The notes: generated by a model from the letters alone, not told the origin. Counted from the stretch's first letter, positions 27,635 through 36,854 are shown. The stretch: DNA of 37,047 bases from Firmicutes bacterium ZOR0006 (GCA_000798955.1 JTLC01000032.1:1-37047), one strand, 5' to 3'. Translations and numbers: made by a program.

Positions 27635-28267
27635 TTATTCGACTTCACCAACACGTGATTTGAATTCATTGACTTTTTTTGTCAACGTTTCGCGTAAATC
27701 TTCTTCGCTTGGTACAGCCTCTACTGCATCTGCTACTGTTTCTTCGACTGCAGTAACGACTGGTTCAACTGTTTCTGTTACTGTTTCTTCAACTGCAGCT
27801 ACTGTTGGTCCAACGATGTCGCCTGTTAACTCTTCTTCATCAGACTCTTCGCTGATTGTTTTCACGACTGGTGAAGCACTTGCTAATTCATCAACGCTCA
27901 ACGTTTCCCCTAAATTTTCTGTTGATTGTTTAATTTTATGTGCGATTTCAGTACGTTTTTGTTCCATTGATTGACGAACTTCTTCAAAATCAATGTGCTC
28001 TAATTGGTCTTTTGCTTCATCAAGCGAAACAGCGACTTTTTCTTTTAATTCTTCAGCTTTTTCGAAGGCTTTTTCTTTCATTTCTTCAGCTTTCTCAAGT
28101 GCTTTTTCCTTGATTTCTTCTGGTGTCATTGTTTTTAATTCTTCAGCTTTTTCTGCTAAATCTTCACGTGTTTCTTTTCCAGATTTTGGTGCGAGTAATA
28201 CTCCCGCTACTGCTCCTGCTGCAATCCCTAAAAATGCACCTAATACAAATTTCTTTTTCCCTGCCAT
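27635..28267 (-). CDS. ytxH: YtxH-domain protein
   Basis: A 210-aa protein. The N-terminus KKFVLGAFLGIAAGAVAGVLLAPKSGKETR is the YtxH signature: a glycine-rich membrane helix then APKSGKE. It is followed by a long charged helix with near-repeats (EKALEKAEEMKEKAFEKAEELKEK type, about residues 54-77) and an acidic, Val/Thr-rich tail (EETVTETVEPVVTAVEETV). Length is greater than B. subtilis YtxH (about 151) because of these low-complexity parts. A stress-related role is reported for ytxGH in Bacillus; the biochemical function is not known. It lies 2 bp after the ytxG gene. Confidence 0.88.
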   Translation of the reverse strand: MAGKKKFVLGAFLGIAAGAVAGVLLAPKSGKETREDLAEKAEELKTMTPEEIKEKALEKAEEMKEKAFEKAEELKEKVAVSLDEAKDQLEHIDFEEVRQSMEQKRTEIAHKIKQSTENLGETLSVDELASASPVVKTISEESDEEELTGDIVGPTVAAVEETVTETVEPVVTAVEETVADAVEAVPSEEDLRETLTKKVNEFKSRVGEVE

Positions 28268-28269
28268 AA

Positions 28270-28659
28270 TTAGTTACTTCCTTCCGTTTGGGCTTCATTT
28301 ACAACGACTGTTTCCGTTGCGGCTTGATTTGCCTTATTTTGATCTGAACTCGTTTGTGTTGTTTGTTTGCGGTTGAATTTTCCCCCAAAAACACCACCAA
28401 ACTGTTCCATTACTGACGATAACATCTCATTTAATTGTTGGTATTTCGTTGTAATATCATCCGTCATTTCTTTTGCATCACCAACGATTGCTTGAACATC
28501 ATCAAGCATTACATTTGTCTTCTGTAATGTAATATTGAGGTTTTTCAGAACTGGTAAAACTCCACTTAAAATCCTTACTAAATACACAACAAAAAAGAAA
28601 ACTGCGCCTAAAATGAGGACGTACATAATCCACGCGAGCTGCGCTAAATCAACTGTCAT
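28270..28659 (-). CDS. ytxG: DUF948 protein YtxG
   Basis: A 129-aa protein with one N-terminal membrane helix (IMYVLILGAVFFFVVYLV) and a coiled-coil DUF948 body (LPVLKNLNITLQKTNVMLDDVQAIVGDAKEMTDDI). The tail is Gln/Thr/Asn-rich and unstructured. Paired with ytxH as in other Bacilli. In that group the next gene upstream is normally murC; here the tetR-GAP pair lies between. ATG start with a GAGGCGGTG ribosome site, and a SigA promoter about 34-62 bp upstream. Confidence 0.88.
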   Translation of the reverse strand: MTVDLAQLAWIMYVLILGAVFFFVVYLVRILSGVLPVLKNLNITLQKTNVMLDDVQAIVGDAKEMTDDITTKYQQLNEMLSSVMEQFGGVFGGKFNRKQTTQTSSDQNKANQAATETVVVNEAQTEGSN

Positions 28660-28692
28660 TCGTTCACCGCCTCTTTTACTTACTCTACACTA

Positions 28693-28721
28693 AAGATAGC
28701 AAGTAAAATTGTAGAAGTCAA
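28693..28721 (-). promoter_or_regulatory. SigA promoter of ytxG-ytxH
   Basis: Minus strand -35 TTGACT, 17-bp spacer, -10 TATCTT. It gives the ytx genes an independent start now that murC is not directly upstream. Confidence 0.75.
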
Positions 28722-28827
28722 GGAATTCAATTGAAAATGATAATTATTTCATTTTTAGTTATTTCTTATCTTTTTCCTATATGTTTTTTTTATACTTGCT
28801 ATAGAAATTATTCACCTACAACTCCGC

Positions 28828-28856
28828 TTGTGTTTATTTTTAACCTCTGATACAAT
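28828..28856 (+). promoter_or_regulatory. Promoter of the tetR-GAP operon
   Basis: Plus strand -35 TTGTGT, 17-bp spacer, -10 TACAAT with TGA before it (extended -10). The predicted start of RNA is near 28863. Confidence 0.78.
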
Positions 28857-28863
28857 TATTAAA

Positions 28864-28881
28864 CTACCTATCGATAGGTAG
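28864..28881. promoter_or_regulatory. TetR operator, 18-bp perfect palindrome
   Basis: CTACCTATCGATAGGTAG is perfectly symmetric, covers the predicted transcription start and ends just before the tetR ribosome site (GGAAAGG). This placement and symmetry are typical of autoregulated TetR-family operators. Confidence 0.85.
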
Positions 28882-28898
28882 GAAAGGAAGACTTAATT

Positions 28899-29477
28899 AT
28901 GAAAACAAAAACGCTTATCATTGCTTGCTTTATCGAATTATTTTGCGAATCTGGTTTTGAAGGTACTTCGATGGCTGCTGTTGCAGAAAAAACCGGAATA
29001 AAAAAAGCCTCACTTTATGCTCATTTTACTAGCAAAAAAGCACTTTTCATTGCTGCTTGTGAAGTCATTTTAGCCCAAGTCACCTCTGAAATACTGTTGC
29101 TGCAAGGTGATAAAACAAAGAATCCCGACGAAAAATTATTTGATCTACTCCACTTTTTTTGCATCAAAAATGCCAATTTATCTCCACATACAATCCAATT
29201 TATTAACCGTCTATTCGTAACTGAATGGGATAATCATCTTGAGTTACGTGAGTTAGAAGCTGAATATTTGGCAATTACACAGCAGCATATCACGTCTATT
29301 TTTGATGAGTGTCTTGCCATGAACTATCTCCTCCCTGAGAATCGTGATCGGATTCAAAGTGCGTATACCTTCTTATTTCATAATTTGATTGTGCATGATG
29401 CTTATTCAGCCACTGATTTACGCAATTTTTGGGAAATTTTTTGGCCTGGTCATCTTAATAATGAGGTTAGATTATGA
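28899..29477 (+). CDS. TetR/AcrR-family repressor
   Basis: A 192-aa repressor with a TetR N-terminal helix-turn-helix: FCESGFEGTSMAAVAEKTGIKKASLYAHFTSKKALF. The C-terminal ligand domain is not one I can assign. It overlaps the following GAP gene by 4 nt (ATGA), so the two are co-translated, and the palindrome at 28864-28881 in its own leader is the likely operator. The ligand is unknown; the pairing suggests control of whatever the GAP protein exports. Confidence 0.9.
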   Translation: MKTKTLIIACFIELFCESGFEGTSMAAVAEKTGIKKASLYAHFTSKKALFIAACEVILAQVTSEILLLQGDKTKNPDEKLFDLLHFFCIKNANLSPHTIQFINRLFVTEWDNHLELRELEAEYLAITQQHITSIFDECLAMNYLLPENRDRIQSAYTFLFHNLIVHDAYSATDLRNFWEIFWPGHLNNEVRL

Positions 29478-30166
29478 TTCTTTTATCGACCCTAACTCTC
29501 GGGTTGTTAGACTCTCTCAATCCTTCAACGATTTTGACAACGATTCTCATTTTACTTGCTTCAAAAACAAATCGTCAGGCTTATGCTTTTATTTTCGGGA
29601 CCATCTGCATTTACACAATCTTTGGATTAATCATCCATTTTGGTAATACAGTCTATTTTTCGAAAATAATTTCCTCTTGGTTCACACAATTCAAATTTGA
29701 AATTGGTATTTTTGAAATTTTTTTAGCACTTATTTGTTTCCTTGTTAGTTGTTATTATAGTTATCACCTCTCTCGCCATCACCACGTATTTGTGGCAAAA
29801 GAGGCGAAAATTCCTCGGATTATTGGTATTCCACAAATGTTTGGCTTTGCTGTGATTTGCACACTTTCTGATCTACCAACTGCAATTCCATATTTTGGCT
29901 TCTTAAGCTTTCTTGAACGTGCCAATTTACATGAATTAGGCAGTGTTGTATTTATTTTTCTGTATTGCTTGCTATATGTCCTTCCATTGATAGTTCTTGC
30001 GCTTCTTTATCAGCGTGTTTCAGCCTCGCGGTTTCATGTCGTCCAAGAAAATTTTATGACCATTGTGAATAGATATACCCCCTGGATATTAATTATTTGT
30101 GGGTTTCTTGCTAGCTTCTTTTTTATATATGATGGTATTCATCGAATTGGACTCGTGCTTTTTTAA
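29474..30166 (+). CDS. GAP/Sap-family membrane protein (LysE-like transporter)
   Basis: A 230-aa integral membrane protein with about six helices. The N-terminus LGLLDSLNPSTILTTILILLAS has the D-x-x-N-P motif of GAP (Sap)/LysE-superfamily transporters, repeated in modified form in the second half (FAVICTLSDLPTAIPYFGFL). A His-rich cytoplasmic loop (RHHHVFVAKE) joins the halves. In mycobacteria a GAP protein aids glycopeptidolipid export; in Bacillota the substrate is not known. Translated from the tetR message through an ATGA overlap. Both genes are on the plus strand within a minus-strand neighbourhood. Confidence 0.8.
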   Translation: MILLSTLTLGLLDSLNPSTILTTILILLASKTNRQAYAFIFGTICIYTIFGLIIHFGNTVYFSKIISSWFTQFKFEIGIFEIFLALICFLVSCYYSYHLSRHHHVFVAKEAKIPRIIGIPQMFGFAVICTLSDLPTAIPYFGFLSFLERANLHELGSVVFIFLYCLLYVLPLIVLALLYQRVSASRFHVVQENFMTIVNRYTPWILIICGFLASFFFIYDGIHRIGLVLF

Positions 30167-30191
30167 TGCGAATACATCCGCTTTCATCAAT

Positions 30192-30230
30192 AAAAAACCT
30201 CGTCGTTCATGGTGAACAACGAGGTTTTTT
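30192..30230. terminator. Bidirectional terminator between the GAP gene and murC
   Basis: A 12-bp outer stem (30192-30203 with 30219-30230, arms AAAAAACCTCGT and ACGAGGTTTTTT) enclosing a second small stem GTTCA/TGAAC. T-runs are present on both strands. Confidence 0.92.
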
Positions 30231-31532
30231 TTAATTTTCTAACTTGCGATAGTCAGGGATTAAGCGATTAATATCGCCTGCTCCCATAAACACAACAACT
30301 GCATTATGATGGTCACGTAATTCATGAAGTTTTTCTGGTGCGAAAAACTTAGCATTGGGAATTAATGCGATTAAATCATCAGCATGCACTGTTCCCTTTG
30401 CCTCACGAGCTGATGCAAAAATTTCACTGATATAAACACAATCAGCTTGTGATAAAATTTCTGCGAATTCATGTAAGAATGTTGCTGTTCGTGAATACGT
30501 ATGTGGTTGGAAGGCAATCACTAATTCGCGTTCCGGATATTTTTGTTTTAAAGCTTGAATTGTCACTTTGATTTCTGTTGGGTGATGAGCATAATCATCA
30601 ACAACAACTTGATCACCAATCATCTCTAAATGAAAACGACGTTGAACACCATGAAAATGTTGGAGACTTGCTTCAATTTGACTTGCTTCTAAGCCTTCTA
30701 GGATACCGACCGTAATCACGGCTAAAGAATTTAAAATCATATGATCACCAAAGAATGGTAGTTGGAATGTTCCAATGATACGTCCTTGCATTTGTACATC
30801 GAATCTCACACCTGCTGTTGTTCGTTGCACATTTATCGCACGGACGTCATTATGCGCATCGAGTCCATAGAAGTACACTGGTGTTTGCGTCTGAAGTAAA
30901 CGTGTATTCGCGTCATCACCACAAGCAACTACTGCTTTAGTTGCTAAATCAGCATAATGATTAAAAGCATCGAGTACATCATCAAGGTCTTTAAAATAGT
31001 CTGGATGATCGTGTTCAATATTTGTAATTACGGCGTAATCTGGAGAATAATGTAAGAAGTGACGGCGATATTCGCACGATTCAAATAAAAACACCTCAGC
31101 ATTTTCTTGGGCTTTTCCAGTACCATCACCAATCAAAAACGCTGTTGGTTTTGCATCGGCAAAAACTTGTGCAAATAATCCTGTTGTTGTTGTTTTTCCG
31201 TGTGTTCCCGCAATTCCAACACTCATCAGATTACGTGTCATCTCACCTAAAAAGTCGTAATAGGTAACTAGTGGTATATTCTGGGCAATTGCTGCTGCAA
31301 CTTCGACATTATTTTCAGCATTAAATGCATTCCCTTGAATCAAAATCCAATCGGATGTAATATTTGCTGCTGCAAATGGCAGTAATGTAATTTCTCGAGC
31401 ATCTAAGCCTTTTTGTGTAAATAAGTATTCTGTTGTATCCGAACCTTGCACCTCGTGACCGAGATCAAAAAGAATACTTGCTAGGGCACTCATTCCTGAG
31501 CCTTTAATTCCAATAAAATGATACCGTGCCAT
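30231..31532 (-). CDS. murC: UDP-N-acetylmuramate-L-alanine ligase
   Basis: Adds the first amino acid (L-Ala) to UDP-MurNAc in the cytoplasmic phase of peptidoglycan synthesis. It is 433 aa, the usual length. The N-terminus RYHFIGIKGSGMSALASIL binds the UDP moiety; the P-loop is GIAGTHGKTTTTGLF; FLFESCEYRRHFLHY and TNIEHDHPDYF belong to the central domain; VVDDYAHHPTEI opens the C-terminal ligand domain. The ATG follows the ytpR stop with no gap, so translation is coupled. ytpR-murC is the known Bacilli order. Confidence 0.97.
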   Translation of the reverse strand: MARYHFIGIKGSGMSALASILFDLGHEVQGSDTTEYLFTQKGLDAREITLLPFAAANITSDWILIQGNAFNAENNVEVAAAIAQNIPLVTYYDFLGEMTRNLMSVGIAGTHGKTTTTGLFAQVFADAKPTAFLIGDGTGKAQENAEVFLFESCEYRRHFLHYSPDYAVITNIEHDHPDYFKDLDDVLDAFNHYADLATKAVVACGDDANTRLLQTQTPVYFYGLDAHNDVRAINVQRTTAGVRFDVQMQGRIIGTFQLPFFGDHMILNSLAVITVGILEGLEASQIEASLQHFHGVQRRFHLEMIGDQVVVDDYAHHPTEIKVTIQALKQKYPERELVIAFQPHTYSRTATFLHEFAEILSQADCVYISEIFASAREAKGTVHADDLIALIPNAKFFAPEKLHELRDHHNAVVVFMGAGDINRLIPDYRKLEN

Positions 31533-32153
31533 TTATGCATTCACCTCATTATAATAGGCAAAAAATCCTTTCCCTACTGGAGCATCCATCGGTAAAATCA
31601 TAATTCCTTTTTCTTGTGGTGCATTTGGTAAATTTAATTCACGCATTGCACAAATCATCCCATTTGAATCAACTGTTCGTAATTGTGCTGGTACGACTTG
31701 TAACCCTGATGGCATAATTGCGCCAACTACTGCAACTGGTACTTTTTGTCCAAGTGCAACATTTGCTGCTCCACAAACAATCTGCTCAACGCGAGTGCCA
31801 ATATTCACTTGGCAAATACTCAAGTGATCACTTTTTGGGTGAGCTTCACATGAAACAACTTCACCAACTACAAAATTTGGTTCATAAGCTTGCTCGGGAA
31901 ATGAATCAAAACCTGCTGCAACAACAACTGCCTCAGCTGCTTTCCCAGTTATCATATCATCAAGATACACGCCTGTATGTGTCAACGAAAGTTTTTCACT
32001 TGCAGCAAAAATATTATAACCAACAATCGTTCCTTGCTCATCAGTAATCTGAGCCACATCACCACGACGTTCAAATTTGAAATTATCACTAACTGTATCA
32101 AAATTAATTAATAAAACATCACCGATACCGGCATTATTATAAACAAGATTCAT
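31533..32153 (-). CDS. ytpR: YtpR, tRNA-binding-domain protein
   Basis: A 206-aa protein. The first half is a DUF4479-type domain; the second is an EMAP/tRNA-binding OB fold: VGEVVSCEAHPKSDHLSICQV, VCGAANVALGQKVPVAVVGA, and MICAMRELNLP. It is like the N-terminal part of PheT but free-standing. YtpR may bind tRNA or trigger RNA handling; no enzyme activity is established. The start at 32153 is preferred, as AGAGG lies 9 nt before it, over an ATG three codons earlier placed right on that site. Confidence 0.9.
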   Translation of the reverse strand: MNLVYNNAGIGDVLLINFDTVSDNFKFERRGDVAQITDEQGTIVGYNIFAASEKLSLTHTGVYLDDMITGKAAEAVVVAAGFDSFPEQAYEPNFVVGEVVSCEAHPKSDHLSICQVNIGTRVEQIVCGAANVALGQKVPVAVVGAIMPSGLQVVPAQLRTVDSNGMICAMRELNLPNAPQEKGIMILPMDAPVGKGFFAYYNEVNA

Positions 32154-32269
32154 TCTTCTCATCCTCTTTCAACTTATTTTCGTTCAATCGCTCACAGTCA
32201 TTTTTCGCAAGTGTAAGCCTATTCCATTTTAACATAAATTACTGTTGCTAACTACTGAATTTTTCAACA

Positions 32270-32312
32270 AAAAAACCAACATTCTACCTGATTCAATCAA
32301 ATAAAGCGTTGG
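32270..32312 (-). terminator. Possible terminator at the end of the acyltransferase gene
   Basis: CCAAC/GTTGG arms around a long imperfect loop with TGATT/AATCA inside, followed by seven T on the minus strand. The 5' arm lies within the coding end. Weak. Confidence 0.4.
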
Positions 32313-33313
32313 AAAAAGCGATTTTTTTTCATCAGATAACTAATTAAAAGTGAAATCAAAAAGACACTTATAGTGAGGAGCAATGGATTGCTGATCATCG
32401 GAAACCAACCAAATTCACCAAAGCTAGCCAAAATACTTAAGACGGCAACATGAACAAAATACACACCAAATGTATATGGGCTGAGTGCCACAATAATTTT
32501 GTTCAACCAGTCGTGTCGATATGTACGATGAATAAAACTCGTGAATAGCAACAAACTGCCGACAATAATAAGCGGAAAAAAATTATCTGTAATATAATTA
32601 ATTGTTTGTGATGGTGGCAAAAATTGATACAGCCAGATAAAGTTTAGAGCTGTAACCGCCATTGCGCCTAAGTAGCTACCTACACCAATCCAGACTGGTA
32701 CGGTTAATCGCGTTTGCTTCACGTAATAACCAAACAAGAAATATCCGAAAAAACCAATAATTTTTAAAATTTGAAATAGAAAAAAACCACTCCATGCTCC
32801 AAGCATTTGCATGAGAAATCCAATAACAAAGCTGCCAACAATCATGTAAATAAGTGTCCTTTTTTGCCAAGACTGTATTTGCTTATTTAGCCACGGTACC
32901 AATAAATAATAAAGACCTAGCACTGGTAAAAACCAAAAGTGATATGTAGTCACTCCAGCAAAAAATTCACGACTCATTAAAAGTGGGCTATCTATCTGAA
33001 ATCGCCAAGCATAAAACCCAAGACTAAATAGCCAATAGACACCTAACCAGAAAAGCAAAGGTAACAAAATTCGTTGATTCGTTTTTCGCCACATCGTTGC
33101 TAAATTGATCTGCTTCTCAGGATTTATCAAGAGGTATCCACTAATCATAAAAAAAATTGGTACTGCTGCACGAGCAAGCACATCAAGAAAGAGTGGAAAT
33201 TCATAGCTATAGCTGACCGTTTGTCGAATCGCTAATGCGGCAACATGGATAACTACAACACTTATACTTGCATACACCCGCAAATATTCAATCCCTACGT
33301 TACGTCCGTTCAT
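32297..33313 (-). CDS. Acyltransferase family 3 membrane protein
   Basis: A 338-aa integral membrane protein with about ten helices. The N-terminus EYLRVYASISVVVIHVAALA carries the R-x10-H signature of the AT3/OatA-WecH family, followed by RAAVPIFFMISGYLL. These enzymes move acyl groups (usually acetyl) onto extracytoplasmic sugars such as peptidoglycan, teichoic acid or exopolysaccharide. There is no C-terminal SGNH domain, so it is the short, stand-alone form and the acceptor cannot be told. AAGGGGGA lies 7 nt before the ATG. Single gene, divergent from the DedA gene. Confidence 0.88.
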   Translation of the reverse strand: MNGRNVGIEYLRVYASISVVVIHVAALAIRQTVSYSYEFPLFLDVLARAAVPIFFMISGYLLINPEKQINLATMWRKTNQRILLPLLFWLGVYWLFSLGFYAWRFQIDSPLLMSREFFAGVTTYHFWFLPVLGLYYLLVPWLNKQIQSWQKRTLIYMIVGSFVIGFLMQMLGAWSGFFLFQILKIIGFFGYFLFGYYVKQTRLTVPVWIGVGSYLGAMAVTALNFIWLYQFLPPSQTINYITDNFFPLIIVGSLLLFTSFIHRTYRHDWLNKIIVALSPYTFGVYFVHVAVLSILASFGEFGWFPMISNPLLLTISVFLISLLISYLMKKNRFFQRFI

Positions 33314-33411
33314 GTACCATCCCCCTTACACTTATTTTTCCTGACTTTATTTTACCATATTTTTATGCTTTAAAAAGGAAAATAACTTGATTGTATTTCA
33401 CAACATCTTTC

Positions 33412-33440
33412 TTGTCATCACGGTGCCAATTTGATAAAAT
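33412..33440 (+). promoter_or_regulatory. Promoter of the DedA gene
   Basis: Plus strand -35 TTGTCA, 17-bp spacer, -10 TAAAAT with TGA before it. Confidence 0.75.
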
Positions 33441-33472
33441 AAATAAATATTATGAAACACAGGTGAGTTTGT

Positions 33473-34099
33473 ATGCAAGATATCATTATGGAGATTTTAA
33501 ATCAATTTGGTTACTTAGGAATTGCTTCCTTAATCGCACTCGAAAATATTTTCCCACCAATTCCTTCTGAAATTATTTTGACTTTTGGTGGCTTTCTCAC
33601 AACATATACTGATTTAACTTTTGTGGGCGTCCTCATCGCTGCAACGGTTGGTGCTGTTATCGGTGCTGTTATTTTATATTCAGTTGGTCGCCTTCTGACA
33701 CCAGAACGGCTCGAAGCACTGCTTGATTACAAAGTTTTTCGTATGCTTGGCTTTAAACATGGTGATATCAATAAAACTGTGATTTGGTTTGAAAAACATG
33801 GAAAATCAGCAGTCTTTTTTGGTCGATTTGTCCCCGTTATCCGGAGTCTCATCTCAATTCCAGCTGGTATCGCCAAAATAAATTTTGTCATGTTTTTAAT
33901 TTTCACGACAGTTGGGAGTTTGATTTGGAACTTTGTCTTGATTGCTCTAGGCGTTTTTATGGGCAGCGCTTGGGAACAAGTTTCAACGTATGTCGGCATT
34001 TATTCTCAAGTAATCCTCATCAGTTTAATTGTTATGGCCGTTATCGGCGGGGCAATTTTCTACTACCAACGTCACCAAAAACAAAACCGCGAAAATTAA
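33473..34099 (+). CDS. DedA-family membrane protein
   Basis: A 208-aa protein of the DedA/SNARE-associated family: ALENIFPPIPSEIILTFGGF at the N-terminus (E and the PPIPSE motif in a re-entrant loop), then FFGRFVPVIRSLISIPAGIAKINF with the conserved arginines, and late membrane helices. DedA proteins act as lipid scramblases; some return undecaprenyl phosphate (UptA-like) or phosphatidylethanolamine to the inner face. Which lipid this one moves cannot be told from the sequence. AGGTGA lies 7 nt before the ATG. It converges on degV across a shared terminator. Confidence 0.92.
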   Translation: MQDIIMEILNQFGYLGIASLIALENIFPPIPSEIILTFGGFLTTYTDLTFVGVLIAATVGAVIGAVILYSVGRLLTPERLEALLDYKVFRMLGFKHGDINKTVIWFEKHGKSAVFFGRFVPVIRSLISIPAGIAKINFVMFLIFTTVGSLIWNFVLIALGVFMGSAWEQVSTYVGIYSQVILISLIVMAVIGGAIFYYQRHQKQNREN

Positions 34100-34106
34100 A
34101 TCATAT

Positions 34107-34143
34107 AAAAAGGCACCATCAGCAAAGCTGATGGTGCCTTTTT
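34107..34143. terminator. Bidirectional terminator between the DedA gene and degV
   Basis: A perfect 17-bp stem (34107-34123 with 34127-34143) with a 3-nt AAA loop, A-rich on one side and T-rich on the other. Confidence 0.93.
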
Positions 34144-34146
34144 ATG

Positions 34147-34998
34147 TTATTCTGGTCGAACCCAACTAATTCCGACTGATCCTGGTCCCCCATGGACACC
34201 GATTACAGCTGAAATAATAAGATCTTTGATTTGTGCTTGAGGCCGGTTGGCTTGGATATGCTCTTTGACATACGCTGTCAGTTCTGCATTATTCGAATTA
34301 CCGACAAAAATAATTCCCGAATAATCCACTGGTGTTTGATCGTAAAAACGCTGTAACATAGTAGCAACTGCTTTTTTACTCGTTCGTACTTTTTCCAACA
34401 CCTCAACACGTCCATCTACAAAATAAAGCACTGGTTTAATTTGCAGCATATTTCCAAAAAAGGCAGCTGCATGCGAAATTCGCCCACCTTTACGAATAAA
34501 ATCAAGCTCCTTAACACAGACCATAACTTCAACTTTTGGCTTCATTGTTTCCAACACAGTCACAATTTCACTAACTTCTGCTCCAGCTGCGATCATTTCT
34601 GATGCTTTTTGTACAAAAAACCATAACCCTGCTGTTAATGATTTTGTATCAACAACAAAAATTCGTTCCGGTGCTAATTCTTGAGCTAAATTGTAAAATG
34701 ATTGATATGTTCCACTGAGTTCGCTTGAAAGTACTGGGCAAATGATGTAGTCATATGTTTGTAGCAATAATTCTAATTTTTCAGCAATGAGCCCAACTGC
34801 TGGTTGGCTTGATTTTGGATGGTTTTCATCACTCCCGCATTTTTCATAAAAATCAGCTGACTTCAATTCAAAATATTCTTGAAATGATTGTTCACCAAAA
34901 ATAATATTCAGTGGAACGTAATAAATATTACTTGGCCCTTGAGTAATATCATTTTCGATAATACCTGTTGTATCAGTTAAAATTGCAATTTTCGCCAT
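34147..34998 (-). CDS. degV: DegV-family fatty-acid-binding protein
   Basis: A 283-aa cytosolic protein of the DegV/FakB family, with KIAILTDTTGIIEND at the N-terminus, PVLSSELSGTYQSFY (lipid-carboxylate-binding region) and FVDTKSLTAGLWF. FakB proteins bind fatty acids for phosphorylation by FakA, feeding exogenous fatty acids into phospholipids. FakA is not in this window, so the role is inferred from the family. The start is the ATG at 34998 with AAGGGGAG 7 nt upstream; longer reading reaches into the yajC terminator. Confidence 0.9.
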   Translation of the reverse strand: MAKIAILTDTTGIIENDITQGPSNIYYVPLNIIFGEQSFQEYFELKSADFYEKCGSDENHPKSSQPAVGLIAEKLELLLQTYDYIICPVLSSELSGTYQSFYNLAQELAPERIFVVDTKSLTAGLWFFVQKASEMIAAGAEVSEIVTVLETMKPKVEVMVCVKELDFIRKGGRISHAAAFFGNMLQIKPVLYFVDGRVEVLEKVRTSKKAVATMLQRFYDQTPVDYSGIIFVGNSNNAELTAYVKEHIQANRPQAQIKDLIISAVIGVHGGPGSVGISWVRPE

Positions 34999-35021
34999 AA
35001 AAAACTCCCCTTTAGAAAGCA

Positions 35022-35051
35022 AAAAGCTAAGCCCCAACTGGCTTAGCTTTT
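35022..35051 (-). terminator. Terminator after yajC
   Basis: A perfect 12-bp stem AAAAGCTAAGCC/GGCTTAGCTTTT with a 6-nt loop, T-run continuing on the minus strand. Confidence 0.92.
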
Positions 35052-35100
35052 GCTCATTTTTCCTTTTTGGTCAAATGAATAGTGCTGCTTGCACAGCTGG

Positions 35101-35376
35101 TTACGCTTGTTCGCGAACTTGCATAACAGCCATTTTATCAAACGTAATTCCCATACCACTTGCAACAACAACAGTTACTGTTTTGTCATCAATGCTATCG
35201 ATTGTTCCATAAATACCTGAAGTCATGACAACTTTGTCACCTTTTTTCAAGTTAGCTAACAATTGATTATGTTTTGTACGCTCTTTTTTCTGTGGACGGA
35301 TAACCATGAAATACATTAAGACAAATAATAAAAGTAACGGGAAAATCGTTGATACGATTGTAAAAATTTGATCCAT
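35101..35376 (-). CDS. yajC: YajC, preprotein translocase accessory subunit
   Basis: A 91-aa protein: one N-terminal membrane helix (TIFPLLLLFVLMYFMVI), then RPQKKERTKHNQLLANLKKGDKVVMTSGIYG, the hallmark of the family. It associates with SecDF and SecYEG in the inner membrane. AGGAGG precedes the ATG. It is 39 bp downstream of tgt with no terminator between, matching the widespread tgt-yajC pairing. Confidence 0.95.
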   Translation of the reverse strand: MDQIFTIVSTIFPLLLLFVLMYFMVIRPQKKERTKHNQLLANLKKGDKVVMTSGIYGTIDSIDDKTVTVVVASGMGITFDKMAVMQVREQA

Positions 35377-35415
35377 TGTGAATCCTCCTAAAAATTATTT
35401 ACATTCTTAATTATA

Positions 35416-36567
<1,152 letters not shown>

Positions 36568-36606
36568 TTATTTCTCTATTCTTGCGAATATTGTATTAAC
36601 AGTAAA

Positions 36607-36634
36607 ATTATACTACTTTTTTTCGATTTGAAAA
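36607..36634 (-). promoter_or_regulatory. tgt promoter candidate
   Basis: Minus strand -35 TTTTCA, 16-bp spacer, -10 TATAAT. It lies between the repeat block and tgt, so tgt does not need transcription through the repeats. Confidence 0.6.
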
Positions 36635-36642
36635 GAACTATA

Positions 36643-36673
36643 ATTTTCACACTCTATACTCTAGTGTGAAAAT
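36643..36673. repeat. Perfect 11-bp inverted repeat at the edge of repeat copy R3
   Basis: ATTTTCACACT (36643-36653) and AGTGTGAAAAT (36663-36673) are separated by 9 nt. The right arm is the first part of arm 1 of R3. There is no T-run of terminator type. Confidence 0.8.
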
Positions 36674-36792
36674 CGAAAATGATTGAATTTCATTTTTCTG
36701 ATTTCATTCATTTCCTTATTTTCGTGCCATCACTTTCAACCTGTTATTCCTAGCTGTTGAATCGGCGTCGGACACTCTTTTTGAAACGTGCC
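36667..36792 (-). repeat. Modular intergenic repeat, copy R3 (arm 1 + core)
   Basis: Arm 1 (36667-36736) matches R2 and is an imperfect inverted repeat (36668-36691 with 36700-36723, about 17 of 24 pairs). The core (36737-36792) matches those of R1 and R4, with TTCAAC/GTTGAA and the GACAC/GTGCC stem. A short CTGCCTA after the core is shared with R1. Confidence 0.85.
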
Positions 36793-36854
36793 TCTGCCTA
36801 CAACTTCTTCACCAAGCTCATCAGTACTATTTTTTCCTTTTTGAGTATGAAAAC

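Noticed and set aside
27990-28150. Repeated EKAEE(M/L)KEKA-type segments in ytxH as a mobile or phase-variable repeat
   Set aside because: The DNA copies are imperfect and encode an ordinary charged helix; such helices are common in YtxH proteins.
36643-36673. The 11-bp inverted repeat upstream of tgt as a terminator
   Set aside because: Neither strand has a T-run after the stem, and it forms part of the repeat block.
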